A DNA stretch of 14,077 nucleotides from the NCBI GenBank assembly GCA_013335665.1, contig JAAXVE010000009.1, positions 1 to 14,077 on the forward strand, in the 5' to 3' direction. Source of the DNA: Candidatus Falkowiibacteriota bacterium. GTDB taxonomy: Bacteria; Patescibacteriota; Patescibacteriia; Patescibacteriales; GWE2-39-37. This document shows, piece by piece, positions 1 to 8,891 of the stretch; the stretch's first letter is position 1; each line of letters starts with the position of its first letter. The notes below the pieces were generated by a model that worked only from the letters and a program-made list of their open reading frames with translations, searched no databases and had not been told where the DNA came from. The position numbers and the translations under genes were made by a program.

Positions 1-2382
1 CCCGCTGCGACTGTCGCAGGCTGCAGTATTATGGAGGTTAGCATCATCTCAACGCCTGGAGCAGAAGGAAATTTCTTTGTCGATGACGTTAAAGTCAAAC
101 CAGCGCTTCAAATTAAGAATGCGGCGCCTAATAATTATGTCGGTGACTCTTGCCGCCTGTACCCCAAGTCAGAAGCTCTATCATGTCAGTACAGGGATAA
201 TGAGGGCGTTACGTATAATGGATGGAAAGGTTATTGTATGGAGTATGACCGTTATCCTGGCTTGAACAATGCTTGTTTGATGTGGTGGCCAGTCGATAAG
301 GTAAATGGCGACACTTTCGGCAGAGAAAATACATTTAAGGGTTACGATGGTAAGTATCCTGCATATTATTGCGCTGAGCTTGATGGGAACTATCGTTATG
401 TTGAAAAAAGGAGCGCAGGGTTAGTTGCCTATCGCACAAAGAAGAAGTCGTGTTTTTGGGGTGATTTTATAAATATTTTCTTAACTGGCGGCATGATAAG
501 TTCAGTATTTGGTTTCCCTGGCTTGCTTGGTCCAAGTATTGATTTGTTTGATTTTAACGGTTCTACGGCTAATGGCACAAATGCATACTGCCCAGTTGGT
601 GCAGGATATCTTCTTCAAACTTACGTTGATAATTGTCATTGTGGTTTCTTTGATACGTCTTGCACGACTCGTTATTATACTTATTGTCTCCCAGCATCAA
701 GAAAATATAACATTCCAGGGGAGGTTAATAACGAGTGGGCCGTGACTTCAGGAGGTAGTCAGACCGGTGGCGGCGCGTGGTATCAATTTAATGGGACTTT
801 AATGAAGTGGCGTGGTCTTGAGCTCGGGTCACTCACACCAACTAATTTTACTTCAGAAATAGATAATGGTGTAAGAATTTTGGATTTAGGCGCAACTTCA
901 ACCCATGCAGATGATAAGCTTGTTGATCCAAGTAAGTATGACTATCTGCCTTGCAAAAAATTCTACGAAACGGTCAGCGAGAATGGCGAGAACAAGGTTT
1001 GGCTGGGAAGGTTGGGTGTTGATTCTAATTATACTCCAGTTGGACTTGGTTATGAGTACAAACAGGATGACGCGCCTTATGGTTCGGCTGTGCCCCCCTC
1101 ACCTTTGGGCAATCCGTACGACTGGGATTCTAGTACGAAAGCAGGTCGTCAACCAATCTCCTTTAAATTGGAAACTAGTGAAGTGCGTGCAGGATCGCCT
1201 TATAGTTGTGTCGGTGATAAATGTGGAAAGGTTGGTCATTGTTCAGATTCTGGCAAAACTTGCGTGAGTTTGATTCCAAGTACGCAAAATATGGATTTAT
1301 GTAATCAGCACCCAGCAACTCTTTTAGATCCCGTTGACCCGCCGACTACTCCACCTGGTAACATTATGGCTAGTGGTGTTGCAGGCCAGTATGATTGCTA
1401 TCTTGCTATTAATTCTGCTTTAACTACTACAAATATCGATGTTTATGCGACTGTTTGCCAGGCCGGCTGCACGCCAGCTTCGTCTCCTACGTGCAACTGC
1501 ATAACTGATTCAACTGGTCTTCCTGCACCAAACTCGACTGCAACAGTGTGTCATCAAGGTGCGGGACCTACTGCGTCTTTGTGCGTGCCCCCAACTTGTA
1601 CCAGTGGTGCGGCAGCTACTTGTGTAAATAATGTTATTGGCACAATCGCGACAAGTACTTTTCAGGCCGGGGGTCCGTCTGATGATAATACTTATGGCAA
1701 ATTAAATATTGCGACTTCGACTAATCCAAATATTCGCAGCTATGATCCGCCTGCTTATGGCTGTAATAATGATGAAGATTGTATTACGACACCGTTGCCA
1801 GATTGGCCACAGGCTAGTACTATCGTGGCAGAAACAACCAACGTTCCTGCAATGAGTAATCTTCAAAGAATGTTTGCTAAGAATTATGGAGTTTGGGTTT
1901 GGAATCCCTCAACTCGTCATTATGAACGCGGGGCTAATGCAGATGAATATTGGGACGCAGCAACTGACGCGCTTCCGTGTAATGGCACAGGAGCAGGCCC
2001 TCGCCCAGCTTACCCCAATGATTACTGCCGCATTACGCCGATAATTTCGAATATCGCAGTTGATAAGAATACGATTAACGGCAGCGGCCCGGTCAAGCTA
2101 ACCTTCAACACGCACGTTGATGTTAATCAGCTGCCTTTGATTCATATTAGGATTGATTGGGGCGATGGTTCAAATCCGACGATAATCAATGGAGAATTTT
2201 CCGACAGAACAAACGTTGCGTATCCGCATGAGTATTATCATTCATACACTCACAGCGGTTTCACGAGTTGTCCACTAGCCACATGCCAGGCCACACCGAC
2301 CATAACCATTATGGATAACTGGGGAACACCAAGTGCCGCTACATCCAATCCGACATCTACTGTGAGCGTAACGGCAAATTAA
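1..2382 (+). CDS. Large cysteine-rich cell-surface protein, 3' part (5'-truncated by window edge)
   Basis: The frame is open from the first base. The first in-frame ATG (position 31) falls inside what reads as the end of a beta-sandwich or carbohydrate-binding-like module (motif GNFFVDDVKVKPAL), so the real start lies upstream. From that ATG there are 783 residues with 32 cysteines, many in pairs or short clusters such as SCRLYP and CNNDEDC, which suggests a disulfide-stabilised extracellular protein. There are long Thr/Ser/Pro/Gly-rich stretches in the middle. The last ~100 residues resemble a PKD-type Ig-like domain, with the IRIDWGDGSNP motif and a late NW-G strand. No C-terminal anchor or sorting signal is visible. 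Large Cys-rich proteins next to VirB6/PrgI/VirB4 genes are a known arrangement in CPR genomes. A role as adhesin or exported partner of the secretion machine is inference. Only 4 bases separate it from the next gene, which implies co-transcription. Confidence 0.85.
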   Translation, partial: PAATVAGCSIMEVSIISTPGAEGNFFVDDVKVKPALQIKNAAPNNYVGDSCRLYPKSEALSCQYRDNEGVTYNGWKGYCMEYDRYPGLNNACLMWWPVDKVNGDTFGRENTFKGYDGKYPAYYCAELDGNYRYVEKRSAGLVAYRTKKKSCFWGDFINIFLTGGMISSVFGFPGLLGPSIDLFDFNGSTANGTNAYCPVGAGYLLQTYVDNCHCGFFDTSCTTRYYTYCLPASRKYNIPGEVNNEWAVTSGGSQTGGGAWYQFNGTLMKWRGLELGSLTPTNFTSEIDNGVRILDLGATSTHADDKLVDPSKYDYLPCKKFYETVSENGENKVWLGRLGVDSNYTPVGLGYEYKQDDAPYGSAVPPSPLGNPYDWDSSTKAGRQPISFKLETSEVRAGSPYSCVGDKCGKVGHCSDSGKTCVSLIPSTQNMDLCNQHPATLLDPVDPPTTPPGNIMASGVAGQYDCYLAINSALTTTNIDVYATVCQAGCTPASSPTCNCITDSTGLPAPNSTATVCHQGAGPTASLCVPPTCTSGAAATCVNNVIGTIATSTFQAGGPSDDNTYGKLNIATSTNPNIRSYDPPAYGCNNDEDCITTPLPDWPQASTIVAETTNVPAMSNLQRMFAKNYGVWVWNPSTRHYERGANADEYWDAATDALPCNGTGAGPRPAYPNDYCRITPIISNIAVDKNTINGSGPVKLTFNTHVDVNQLPLIHIRIDWGDGSNPTIINGEFSDRTNVAYPHEYYHSYTHSGFTSCPLATCQATPTITIMDNWGTPSAATSNPTSTVSVTAN

Positions 2383-2386
2383 TAAT

Positions 2387-2911
2387 ATGCAAGACATTGA
2401 TGAGCGGCTAGCAGCGGTCAACTTTCGTCAAGAACAGGCCGCGGCTAGGGCAGGGCAGGATGATGCCTATTTTGAGGAAGAGGATGATAATGGTGGTATT
2501 TTTAGACAAGCGCAAGCAAGGGCTAAACAGAAAAAGTCAGCCAAAGAAAAAGTTAAGGAGGAAATGAAGAATAAAAAAGAAGAACTGTTGGAAAAAACCG
2601 TCCTTGACGGAGTTGAACGATCAGCCTGGCTGGCTGTCATAGAGACTTTCGGTTTGTCGATATTCGTTCTTGACTTCATCTGGATTAGGAGAATGCTGAA
2701 AGGACGTTCCAAGTTATTGAGAGACGCCGCCATAATCCTTGTTTCCTTGCTGTACTGGGGAATAATCATGATGATTTTGTGTTATGTGTTAGTCTATATG
2801 TATATATACACTCATCCATGGAAGTCCGCCAAACTTTTTGGCAAAATAGTAGTCGAGCGCGTTTTAGGCCGCCAATTAGGCCCTGAACCAACAGGCAATC
2901 AAACCCAATGA
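2387..2911 (+). CDS. Two-helix membrane protein of the T4SS locus, unknown function
   Basis: A 174-residue protein. Residues 1-75 are highly charged and predicted helical or coiled-coil, with an acidic patch (EEEDD) followed by a Lys/Glu-rich segment. Two hydrophobic segments follow at about 80-100 and 113-139, separated by a basic loop (RRMLKGRSK), and the C-terminal tail is short and basic. No known family is recognised. It starts 4 bases after the surface-protein stop and its TGA overlaps the ATG of the VirB6-like gene (ATGA), so translation is probably coupled. It is likely an accessory inner-membrane component of the secretion complex. Its topology (cytoplasmic coiled N-terminus plus two helices) could place it beside PrgI or VirB6, but that is inference. 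No Shine-Dalgarno motif precedes the ATG. Confidence 0.85.
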   Translation: MQDIDERLAAVNFRQEQAAARAGQDDAYFEEEDDNGGIFRQAQARAKQKKSAKEKVKEEMKNKKEELLEKTVLDGVERSAWLAVIETFGLSIFVLDFIWIRRMLKGRSKLLRDAAIILVSLLYWGIIMMILCYVLVYMYIYTHPWKSAKLFGKIVVERVLGRQLGPEPTGNQTQ

Positions 2912-5562
2912 TCAACCAATTGAGAAAAATTAAAAGAGGAGTCAACAAAAAGAAGATACTGTCGTTCTTAATCTTATTGACTGCAGGGGTGTTTTTTTCC
3001 GATAGCAACGTTTTAGCAGCAGACGTGGGCACGAAAATAGGCGCTTTCGCATCTGGTACTATAGCTGGAGTCATATCTCTTTTCCTCGGTCTTATCGCAT
3101 ATGTCGTGACGTCAGCCGTCGGTATGCTGATCACTCTTGTGGTTTGGCTGATCGTTCAGGTGGCGCAGTATAGCGATATAATCAACGTGCCGACTGTCGT
3201 AAATGGCTGGATGATCGTGCGCGACATGTGTAACATGTTCTTCGTGCTGATTTTCTTGATAGTTGCCTTTGCCACAATCTTGCGTTATGAAGAGTACAGC
3301 TACAAGCGCGTACTTCCCAAGCTTATCATAATGGCTGTATTGATCAATTTTTCCCGTACTATTTTCGGCTTGATGATTGACTTTTCGCAAATCGTGATGC
3401 TTACCTTTGTTAGCGCCTTTAAGAATGGAGGAGGGTGGTTTATAGAAATGTTTCAAGTTAATAAGATATTGCAGATAAGTCCTACCAGTATATCAGCCGT
3501 AACTGATGGAGATGCGGCAGTTAGGCAGTGGGATACAGTATTAGGCATTATTATGGGAATGATAGCTTCGATGGTCACCTTGGTCGTCCTGATCGTTCTA
3601 TTGGGCTTTCTGGTTGTTAGAATCGTACTACTGTGGATATATACCATACTTTCACCATTTGTCTTTCTAGGCTGGGGTTTTCCGGCGTTGCAAAAATATA
3701 CTAACAGGATTTGGGAGGACTTCGTCAAGCTGCTTATTGCCGGCCCCTTGCTTGCTTTTTTTCTTTGGCTCGCATTGACGTCCGCAACTCAAAGCGCTGA
3801 CACTTTGGGTTCTCAGAATGTAGTATATGGAGATAAAAAGCAAGAAATTTGTGTTGGGGTTGGTGCGCTCTTTTGTGGCGAGAATTTTCAGAAGTTCGTG
3901 ATAGTTATCGGCTTGCTAGTAGCCGGTTTGATGGTGACTCAGCAGGTCGGTGGTGCAGCCGGTTCTATGGCTGGCAAAGGCATGGCTAGGGTTCAACAAG
4001 GGCGGGCTTGGGCTTCAAACAAAATTAATCGTGGCATTCAGGATAGGACTGGTATTAGTGCTGCTAAACAATTCATGGCTGTGCGGTCGCAAGTTAAGGA
4101 AGGAAACCGTAATGACAGGATAGCTCAGCAAGCTCAGGGCATGGCAGCTATGATTGGCTACACTAAACAAAAAATGGTCGTTCAGCCGACTGATTGGGTT
4201 AAAAACAAGTGGAATAATCGTGGGGGCAATCAGGCCAAGGCCGAGTTGGCCCTGAAGGCAGCTCGTCAAAAAGAATTGCAAGAGCTACATAACGGCGGTG
4301 TTCATTATCAAGATAATGTTGATAATCATTTGAAATCTAGAAGCATTGCCTTTGGCAGACGCACATATACAAGGAATGCTCTTGGAGGTTGGGAGAGCAC
4401 CCATAATGGCGTGACGAGGACATTTACAAATGATCAAATGAAAGACAGGCTTGTTAAACGTGAAAACATTAAGCTTAATAAGCAGATAACCGCCCACGAT
4501 AATAATGCCAAAACTCAACAGGCTAGGCAGGACAAATTTAATAAAAGGGCAAAAATTGGTTTGTATGCAGCGGGTGGAGCGGTCTCTGCTATGGTTGGTG
4601 CAGGAGGTGGTCTAATTGGCGCGGCGGCTGGGCTTGCAGGTCTGGGAGCAGCCAATACAGGAAATATTGCTAAAACCGTTGGTCCGAAAATCAGGCGTCA
4701 AGATATCGACACTGGCTATCAGGGAATTATGGACAAGATTGCCACCAGCAACGTGTCTACAGCTAGAAGCAATATGAAAGATCATAGTAATAGCGAGGTG
4801 CTGTCTACGATGGATGATACTTCCAAGAAAGCAATTGTTAGAATGGCCGCCACTATGGAGGCTATGAGCCGTGGATTGCTTTCGACAAAGAAAGTACTAG
4901 AGATGCGCAGTACTTTACAGGATAGGCTCGGCGGCACAAGCAAGGCAGATAATAACTATCTTGGTGATGCCAAAGGTTGGGGTGACAAGCAGCTTGGAAG
5001 CCAGTTCGAGGCATTGGTTGATAGGCATGCTAAAGGAGCTAGTCGCTTAGTTGACCAGTCAAAGCTTAAGGATCCAGCAACAGGTGACTTTACACGTGCA
5101 GCTAGAGAAGCACAGCATGAAATGCAACAGAATTTCAACAACGGTACTTATAAGCTGTCAGACTTCTCTCCTTCTGATCATTCCGATATCGCCCAACAGA
5201 TTGCCGATGGCATGAAGATGGGGTCGTTCATTAAGGAATACAAAGAATTGCCAAGCAATATTCAGAAGTCTATTGATACGGCCATGAAGAGCAATGGTAC
5301 AACCAAGGCTCTGGAAAAATTGGCCCGTGTGCGCAACTTTACAGAAGCATATGGTCCTGGTGCAGCTGATACAAATCCTGCCAAGCTGGCGGCCATGAAG
5401 AGTTTAACAGAAGAAGATATAAGGGAAATATTAACCAAGGGGAGCAAAGAACAGCGTGATGCTTTGTTGGAAGGTTTTGACAAAAACAAGGCTAATTTGC
5501 CAGAGGCATTGCAAGACCCAAAAACTAAAAATGCCGAAGATCTTAGGGATAGATTATTATAA
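2908..5562 (+). CDS. VirB6/TrbL-like polytopic T4SS channel protein with long soluble C-terminal tail
   Basis: An 884-residue protein. A basic N-terminus and hydrophobic core with a likely cleavage after VLAA (about residue 38) form a signal peptide. About eight hydrophobic segments follow at roughly 50-70, 72-88, 104-124, 136-156, 210-232, 233-256, 272-291 and 328-347. The stretch around 100-125 (GWMIVRDMCNM and onward) and the LSPFVFLGWGFPAL motif near 249-261 are typical of VirB6/TrbL-family proteins, which form the inner-membrane channel platform of type IV secretion systems. From about residue 360 to the end lies a Gln/Lys/Arg/Ala-rich, largely soluble tail with one Gly/Ala-rich hydrophobic patch at about 550-585. 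This makes the protein much longer than a typical VirB6 of about 300 residues. It overlaps the upstream stop by 4 bases. The family call is good; the function of the tail is unknown. Confidence 0.88.
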   Translation: MINQLRKIKRGVNKKKILSFLILLTAGVFFSDSNVLAADVGTKIGAFASGTIAGVISLFLGLIAYVVTSAVGMLITLVVWLIVQVAQYSDIINVPTVVNGWMIVRDMCNMFFVLIFLIVAFATILRYEEYSYKRVLPKLIIMAVLINFSRTIFGLMIDFSQIVMLTFVSAFKNGGGWFIEMFQVNKILQISPTSISAVTDGDAAVRQWDTVLGIIMGMIASMVTLVVLIVLLGFLVVRIVLLWIYTILSPFVFLGWGFPALQKYTNRIWEDFVKLLIAGPLLAFFLWLALTSATQSADTLGSQNVVYGDKKQEICVGVGALFCGENFQKFVIVIGLLVAGLMVTQQVGGAAGSMAGKGMARVQQGRAWASNKINRGIQDRTGISAAKQFMAVRSQVKEGNRNDRIAQQAQGMAAMIGYTKQKMVVQPTDWVKNKWNNRGGNQAKAELALKAARQKELQELHNGGVHYQDNVDNHLKSRSIAFGRRTYTRNALGGWESTHNGVTRTFTNDQMKDRLVKRENIKLNKQITAHDNNAKTQQARQDKFNKRAKIGLYAAGGAVSAMVGAGGGLIGAAAGLAGLGAANTGNIAKTVGPKIRRQDIDTGYQGIMDKIATSNVSTARSNMKDHSNSEVLSTMDDTSKKAIVRMAATMEAMSRGLLSTKKVLEMRSTLQDRLGGTSKADNNYLGDAKGWGDKQLGSQFEALVDRHAKGASRLVDQSKLKDPATGDFTRAAREAQHEMQQNFNNGTYKLSDFSPSDHSDIAQQIADGMKMGSFIKEYKELPSNIQKSIDTAMKSNGTTKALEKLARVRNFTEAYGPGAADTNPAKLAAMKSLTEEDIREILTKGSKEQRDALLEGFDKNKANLPEALQDPKTKNAEDLRDRLL

Positions 5563-5570
5563 CCATAAAT

Positions 5571-6683
5571 ATGGACTCGCAACAATATCAACAATTTCAT
5601 AGCAAGCTTGAAGGCATGCCTGATGAGGTCAGCTACTATTTTGATAGCGAAGCCTTGTATACGGAAATCAAGTCTCTTGCAGAAAAGCATCAAGCACCCA
5701 GGAACGAGGTTAGCGATCTTCTAAGTCTTTTTTTCATTAATGATTTTGACCGTAAAACAATTGATGATTTTGCCGTAAAAACATTCCAATCAGAGGATAC
5801 GAGAAACGCCTTTGTGCTTGATTTCTGGGGAAAAATACTATTGCCGCTTGATCATTATCTGCCGACGCTAAAAGCTAAGGATTTTATTGTTGATCAAGAG
5901 GGAGATGATTATGATTATTTGGAATATGAAGACTCCTTGAAAACCGATTATGAAAATCATATTTTTGATTTAATCGACAAAAGGCTTGATAAGTTTGTTG
6001 AGAATTTTGACATCAAGGGCGAGTCCCAGATAGCATTGAACGTTTTTTCCCAGGGGCTTTTACTGTATCTCGAAGACAATTCGGAAGAGAATATTGCTGT
6101 ATTGAATGGTGCTTTGGTGTATCTTTTGATCAATAACTTCGGTTTGAAGGACGAGCTTATTAAAGCATTGTCCGATAACCAGGAAAATATTACGAAGAAT
6201 GAGATTATGCTATCTGGCAAGGTGGTTAAGGGTAGTATTGAGAATTGGTTGAAAGATCTTTTTCAAAAATCCGGAGGCGGCAATTTTGATAATCTGAAAA
6301 TGACTGAGTATCTGACAAATTCGGAGAATACCAAGAAACTTAGTGCTGAGGAAAGGGAGGTTTTAGGCACACTATTCAAGACCTATCGCAATCTTCGTTA
6401 TTTTCCAGAGAGTATGAATGGATTACCTCCAGAACAGTGGTACATCATACCGATGGCCAAGTCTGAACAAGAGGAACAGGAAGATGAGGTTGTTGAGGTG
6501 GTCCCAGCAGTAGGGGCGCCTGAGCCAGTCAATGTGCCGGAAGCGCCTCCAGAGCCAGCGCCTATACCAGTAAATCCTAATGCTAATCGCTTGGCTGAGT
6601 TAAACGATCTGGCTAATCGCTACGCTCCTGGCAGCATGGAAAGACGGGCGATAGAGGAAGAAATAGGGAAACTTGGCCAGTAA
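5571..6683 (+). CDS. Acidic helical protein of unknown function, paralogous N-domain with next gene
   Basis: A 370-residue acidic protein without signal peptide or membrane segment, so it is probably cytoplasmic. Residues about 13-98 form a helical domain with the pattern L-x-x-M-P-x-E-V and later S-x-D-x3-A-x3-D-x3-K-x-L-x2-L. This aligns almost without gaps to residues 12-95 of the protein at 6751. Residues about 120-295 contain further helical repeats. A Pro/Glu/Val-rich linker (about 300-340) leads to a short helical C-terminus (residues NRLAELNDLANRY and onward). It lies 8 bases after the VirB6-like gene and belongs to the same unit. No family is recognised. Plausible roles are cytoplasmic adaptor or scaffold for the ATPase, inferred only from position. 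No Shine-Dalgarno is visible before the ATG. Confidence 0.85.
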   Translation: MDSQQYQQFHSKLEGMPDEVSYYFDSEALYTEIKSLAEKHQAPRNEVSDLLSLFFINDFDRKTIDDFAVKTFQSEDTRNAFVLDFWGKILLPLDHYLPTLKAKDFIVDQEGDDYDYLEYEDSLKTDYENHIFDLIDKRLDKFVENFDIKGESQIALNVFSQGLLLYLEDNSEENIAVLNGALVYLLINNFGLKDELIKALSDNQENITKNEIMLSGKVVKGSIENWLKDLFQKSGGGNFDNLKMTEYLTNSENTKKLSAEEREVLGTLFKTYRNLRYFPESMNGLPPEQWYIIPMAKSEQEEQEDEVVEVVPAVGAPEPVNVPEAPPEPAPIPVNPNANRLAELNDLANRYAPGSMERRAIEEEIGKLGQ

Positions 6684-6704
6684 AAACTGGCAAATGCAAT
6701 CGAT

Positions 6705-6740
6705 AATAAAGTGCATACGGAATCGCTAAGATTCTTTATT
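6705..6740 (+). promoter_or_regulatory. Intergenic nested stem-loop of uncertain role
   Basis: In the only longer gap of the upstream cluster (67 bases), AATAAA at 6705-6710 pairs with TTTATT at 6735-6740, enclosing GAATC (6720-6724) and GATTC (6730-6734) around a 5-base loop. There is no strong U-run after a GC stem, so it is not a convincing terminator. It may be an RNA processing or translation-modulating hairpin, since it ends 10 bases before the next ATG. Confidence 0.35.
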
Positions 6741-6750
6741 GCGTTTATGA

Positions 6751-8448
6751 ATGGTATTTATGAGCCTTGATTATATTTTAAAATTCAACCAATTGCCGGT
6801 CGAGGTTCGCGAACGCGTATCGTCGCCTGCCGTCATGGCCGCGCTTGATAATCTGGAGAGCCAATATCACGTGAATTTGGCCAGCTTGGTAATGATGGCA
6901 GTAGTTGGCGAAGTTAAGATTTCCGACTTGGATTCTTATTTGCTTAATAATTTTAAATTATCTCCGGATGTGTCCGTAGCGCTTGCCAAAGATTTGCGCG
7001 ACAAAGTCTTATTTGGTCTGACTGACCATCTTATTTTCGTACCGCCCAAAAGCATTGTAGAAGAACCTGAAGTTATGCCTGAGGAAGAGCTAGCTATAAA
7101 ATCGGATGAACAGGAAGAAACCGTTATAGAAATTCCAAAAAGCAGCAGGGGTGGTAGGCGTAAGAATAAGGAAGAGTCGCCAGCAGCCAATGTTGCCTTA
7201 ATGGTTGAACCTAATATATTGCCAGACGTGGCAGCAAATCACAGTGAGGCAGAAGTTGAAGTTATTGAATTAGCAGAAGAACTTGAGCATTTATCTGATA
7301 GTTTAGCAGCACCGTCGCCTGATTCTTTGGCGTCAGAAGTCGCTGATATTATGTCCGTTGCTGAAACTCAAGAAGAAATAAAGGCTCAACCGTCCGACCT
7401 GCCGGCTGTTGTTCCTGCTAAGTCGGTGGCCGTGGCACCAGCAGCTCTGCCGATTACTCTTGATGAACCAATAAAGCAAGAAGCTGATTATTTTAATGAC
7501 AAGGATGAAGAAGAAATAAAGCAGATAGCAAGCAAGATGGAACCGGCAGAAGAAAAACCGGACGAATCAAAGAGCCAGGAGGACGTCCTGACATTGTTGA
7601 AGCAGGCACAGATCAGCTTTTCTAGCCAGATCTTAGTCGATCGTTTTACACAGATTTTGGCCAGCTATTTGCGTGGAATCCGCGATAAAATTGATGTTCG
7701 TGAAGCCTTGTCCAAAGAAATCGTTTCCGGTGGATTGGGCTTGGATGCTGGCGAAGTTGATAATATTCTGGCACTGGCCGATAATTTTAAGCCTGATCAT
7801 GGAGATCTGAAGCTGGAAGCGCCAAAAAGGATTATTTTGCCAGAAGACAAATTGGCTTCCGATAGAACGGCTGTCCTGAAAGAGATCGGCGCTCGTGATG
7901 TCGAGTATGACCTGGTTAAGGCAATCGCTGAGAGGCAAGGAAAGACAGAGGCAGAGGTGAACTCATCGGCTAATGCAGCTGTCCAACCGAAGACAGACAG
8001 CGAAACAACGGCATCAGTTGTTCCGCCTCAGGCTCCCGAGACGACAACCAAAAGAGGCTTCTTCTTTTTTAGTAAGCCATCAATTGGGAACAAAACACGG
8101 ATGCAAGATGTCAAAGCGCCGCGCACCATGGGACCAATTGACGAATTGCGCTACCTGGACGCCATTTCCTTCCGCCGTCTGAGCAGGGTTGCTGACGAGG
8201 CGACGGCTAAGATAAAAGAGAAGTTGAAGTTGCTGGAAAAAGAGCAGTATTCCAAACGTCTTTTAGGAATCAAGGCTTGGCGCCAAAGCCCGTTGAATCA
8301 GTTGTATCTGAACATGACTCAGGCGGCTTTGAGCCAACGGATCAGCATAGATCAGCTTATTTCTCAGAAATTCGAGGCGAAAGAGGATTGTTTGAATCAA
8401 GCTGAATTTGAGGCTATAATGAAATTGAATCAAGACTTAAGATTCTAG
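6751..8448 (+). CDS. Multi-domain helical protein with acidic linkers, unknown function (T4SS locus)
   Basis: A 565-residue soluble protein with three apparent folded parts. The N-terminal helical domain (about 6-96; LPVEVRE, SPDVSVALAKDLRDKVL) matches the N-domain of the preceding gene product. A middle domain (about 281-350) is followed by a short linker, then a Thr/Pro-rich segment and a peculiar KRGFFFFSK motif near 434. The C-terminal helical domain (about 455-565) contains ELRYLDAISFRRLSR and a charged coiled region. The segment 97-280 is an acidic, Ala/Glu/Pro-rich and probably disordered linker. An alternative ATG at 6760 would drop three residues and is equally good, since neither has a Shine-Dalgarno. 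It lies one base before the PrgI gene. No family is recognised. Position suggests a cytoplasmic partner of PrgI/VirB4, which is inference. Confidence 0.85.
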   Translation: MVFMSLDYILKFNQLPVEVRERVSSPAVMAALDNLESQYHVNLASLVMMAVVGEVKISDLDSYLLNNFKLSPDVSVALAKDLRDKVLFGLTDHLIFVPPKSIVEEPEVMPEEELAIKSDEQEETVIEIPKSSRGGRRKNKEESPAANVALMVEPNILPDVAANHSEAEVEVIELAEELEHLSDSLAAPSPDSLASEVADIMSVAETQEEIKAQPSDLPAVVPAKSVAVAPAALPITLDEPIKQEADYFNDKDEEEIKQIASKMEPAEEKPDESKSQEDVLTLLKQAQISFSSQILVDRFTQILASYLRGIRDKIDVREALSKEIVSGGLGLDAGEVDNILALADNFKPDHGDLKLEAPKRIILPEDKLASDRTAVLKEIGARDVEYDLVKAIAERQGKTEAEVNSSANAAVQPKTDSETTASVVPPQAPETTTKRGFFFFSKPSIGNKTRMQDVKAPRTMGPIDELRYLDAISFRRLSRVADEATAKIKEKLKLLEKEQYSKRLLGIKAWRQSPLNQLYLNMTQAALSQRISIDQLISQKFEAKEDCLNQAEFEAIMKLNQDLRF

Positions 8449-8449
8449 A

Positions 8450-8881
8450 ATGCAACAGTTTACCGTACCACAATTTATTGATGTTGAAGATAAAATAATC
8501 GGCCCGATCACGACACGGCAATTCATTATCATTTTTGCCTCCTGTCTGATAATGGCGATATTATATCGTTTGTTCGACTTTGCAGCGTTTATTACTTTTT
8601 CTTTGATTGTATTCGTCTGCATGGTCGTTCTGGCTTTTGTCAAAGTGAACGGCCGGCCTTTCCATTATTTCCTTTTGAATGTTATTCAGACTTTCAAAAG
8701 GCCGAGTCTGCGAGTTTGGCTGAAAGTGGACAATATGGAATCTTCTATTGAGGCTGAAGATCCGAATTTAAAAATTGAAGAACCAGTCCCTGTCAAAGAG
8801 TATGCTTTAGGCGCTTCCCGGCTCGATGAGATGTCATTGATTGTCGACACGAATGGCGCATACCGCGGAGAAGGGCGTTAG
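8450..8881 (+). CDS. PrgI family T4SS membrane protein
   Basis: A 143-residue protein with the PrgI-family layout. A short N-terminal strand region (FTVPQFIDVEDKIIGPIT) is followed by two adjacent transmembrane helices at about 23-40 and 43-63, then the NGRPF...F-x2-N-x3-TFKRP motif that follows the helices in this family, and a hydrophilic tail of about 50 residues. PrgI proteins are small inner-membrane components of Gram-positive and CPR type IV secretion loci, usually encoded directly before VirB4, as here. The start is 1 base after the preceding stop, so coupled translation is likely. The tail beyond residue 92 is not recognised. The family call is confident from motif and neighbours. 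Confidence 0.9.
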   Translation: MQQFTVPQFIDVEDKIIGPITTRQFIIIFASCLIMAILYRLFDFAAFITFSLIVFVCMVVLAFVKVNGRPFHYFLLNVIQTFKRPSLRVWLKVDNMESSIEAEDPNLKIEEPVPVKEYALGASRLDEMSLIVDTNGAYRGEGR

Positions 8882-8891
8882 CAAATAAAAT

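Noticed and set aside
5..19. Perfect palindrome CTGCGAC-T-GTCGCAG
   Set aside because: It lies inside coding sequence of the truncated surface protein, with a one-base loop that cannot form a hairpin well. Probably codon chance.
1261..1680. Cys/Thr/Pro-rich segment as possible tandem protein repeat
   Set aside because: Compositional bias only. No regular period could be seen at protein or DNA level.
2908..2911. TGA as a sense codon (Gly), as in some CPR lineages
   Set aside because: The TGA at 2909-2911 ends a complete-looking protein at an ATGA overlap, other genes use TAA/TAG, and no gene contains internal TGA. The standard code explains everything.
6676..6691. GCCAG/CTGGC hairpin at the stop of the 5571 gene
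   Set aside because: Only 5 bp with no T-run on either side, so it is not supported as a terminator.
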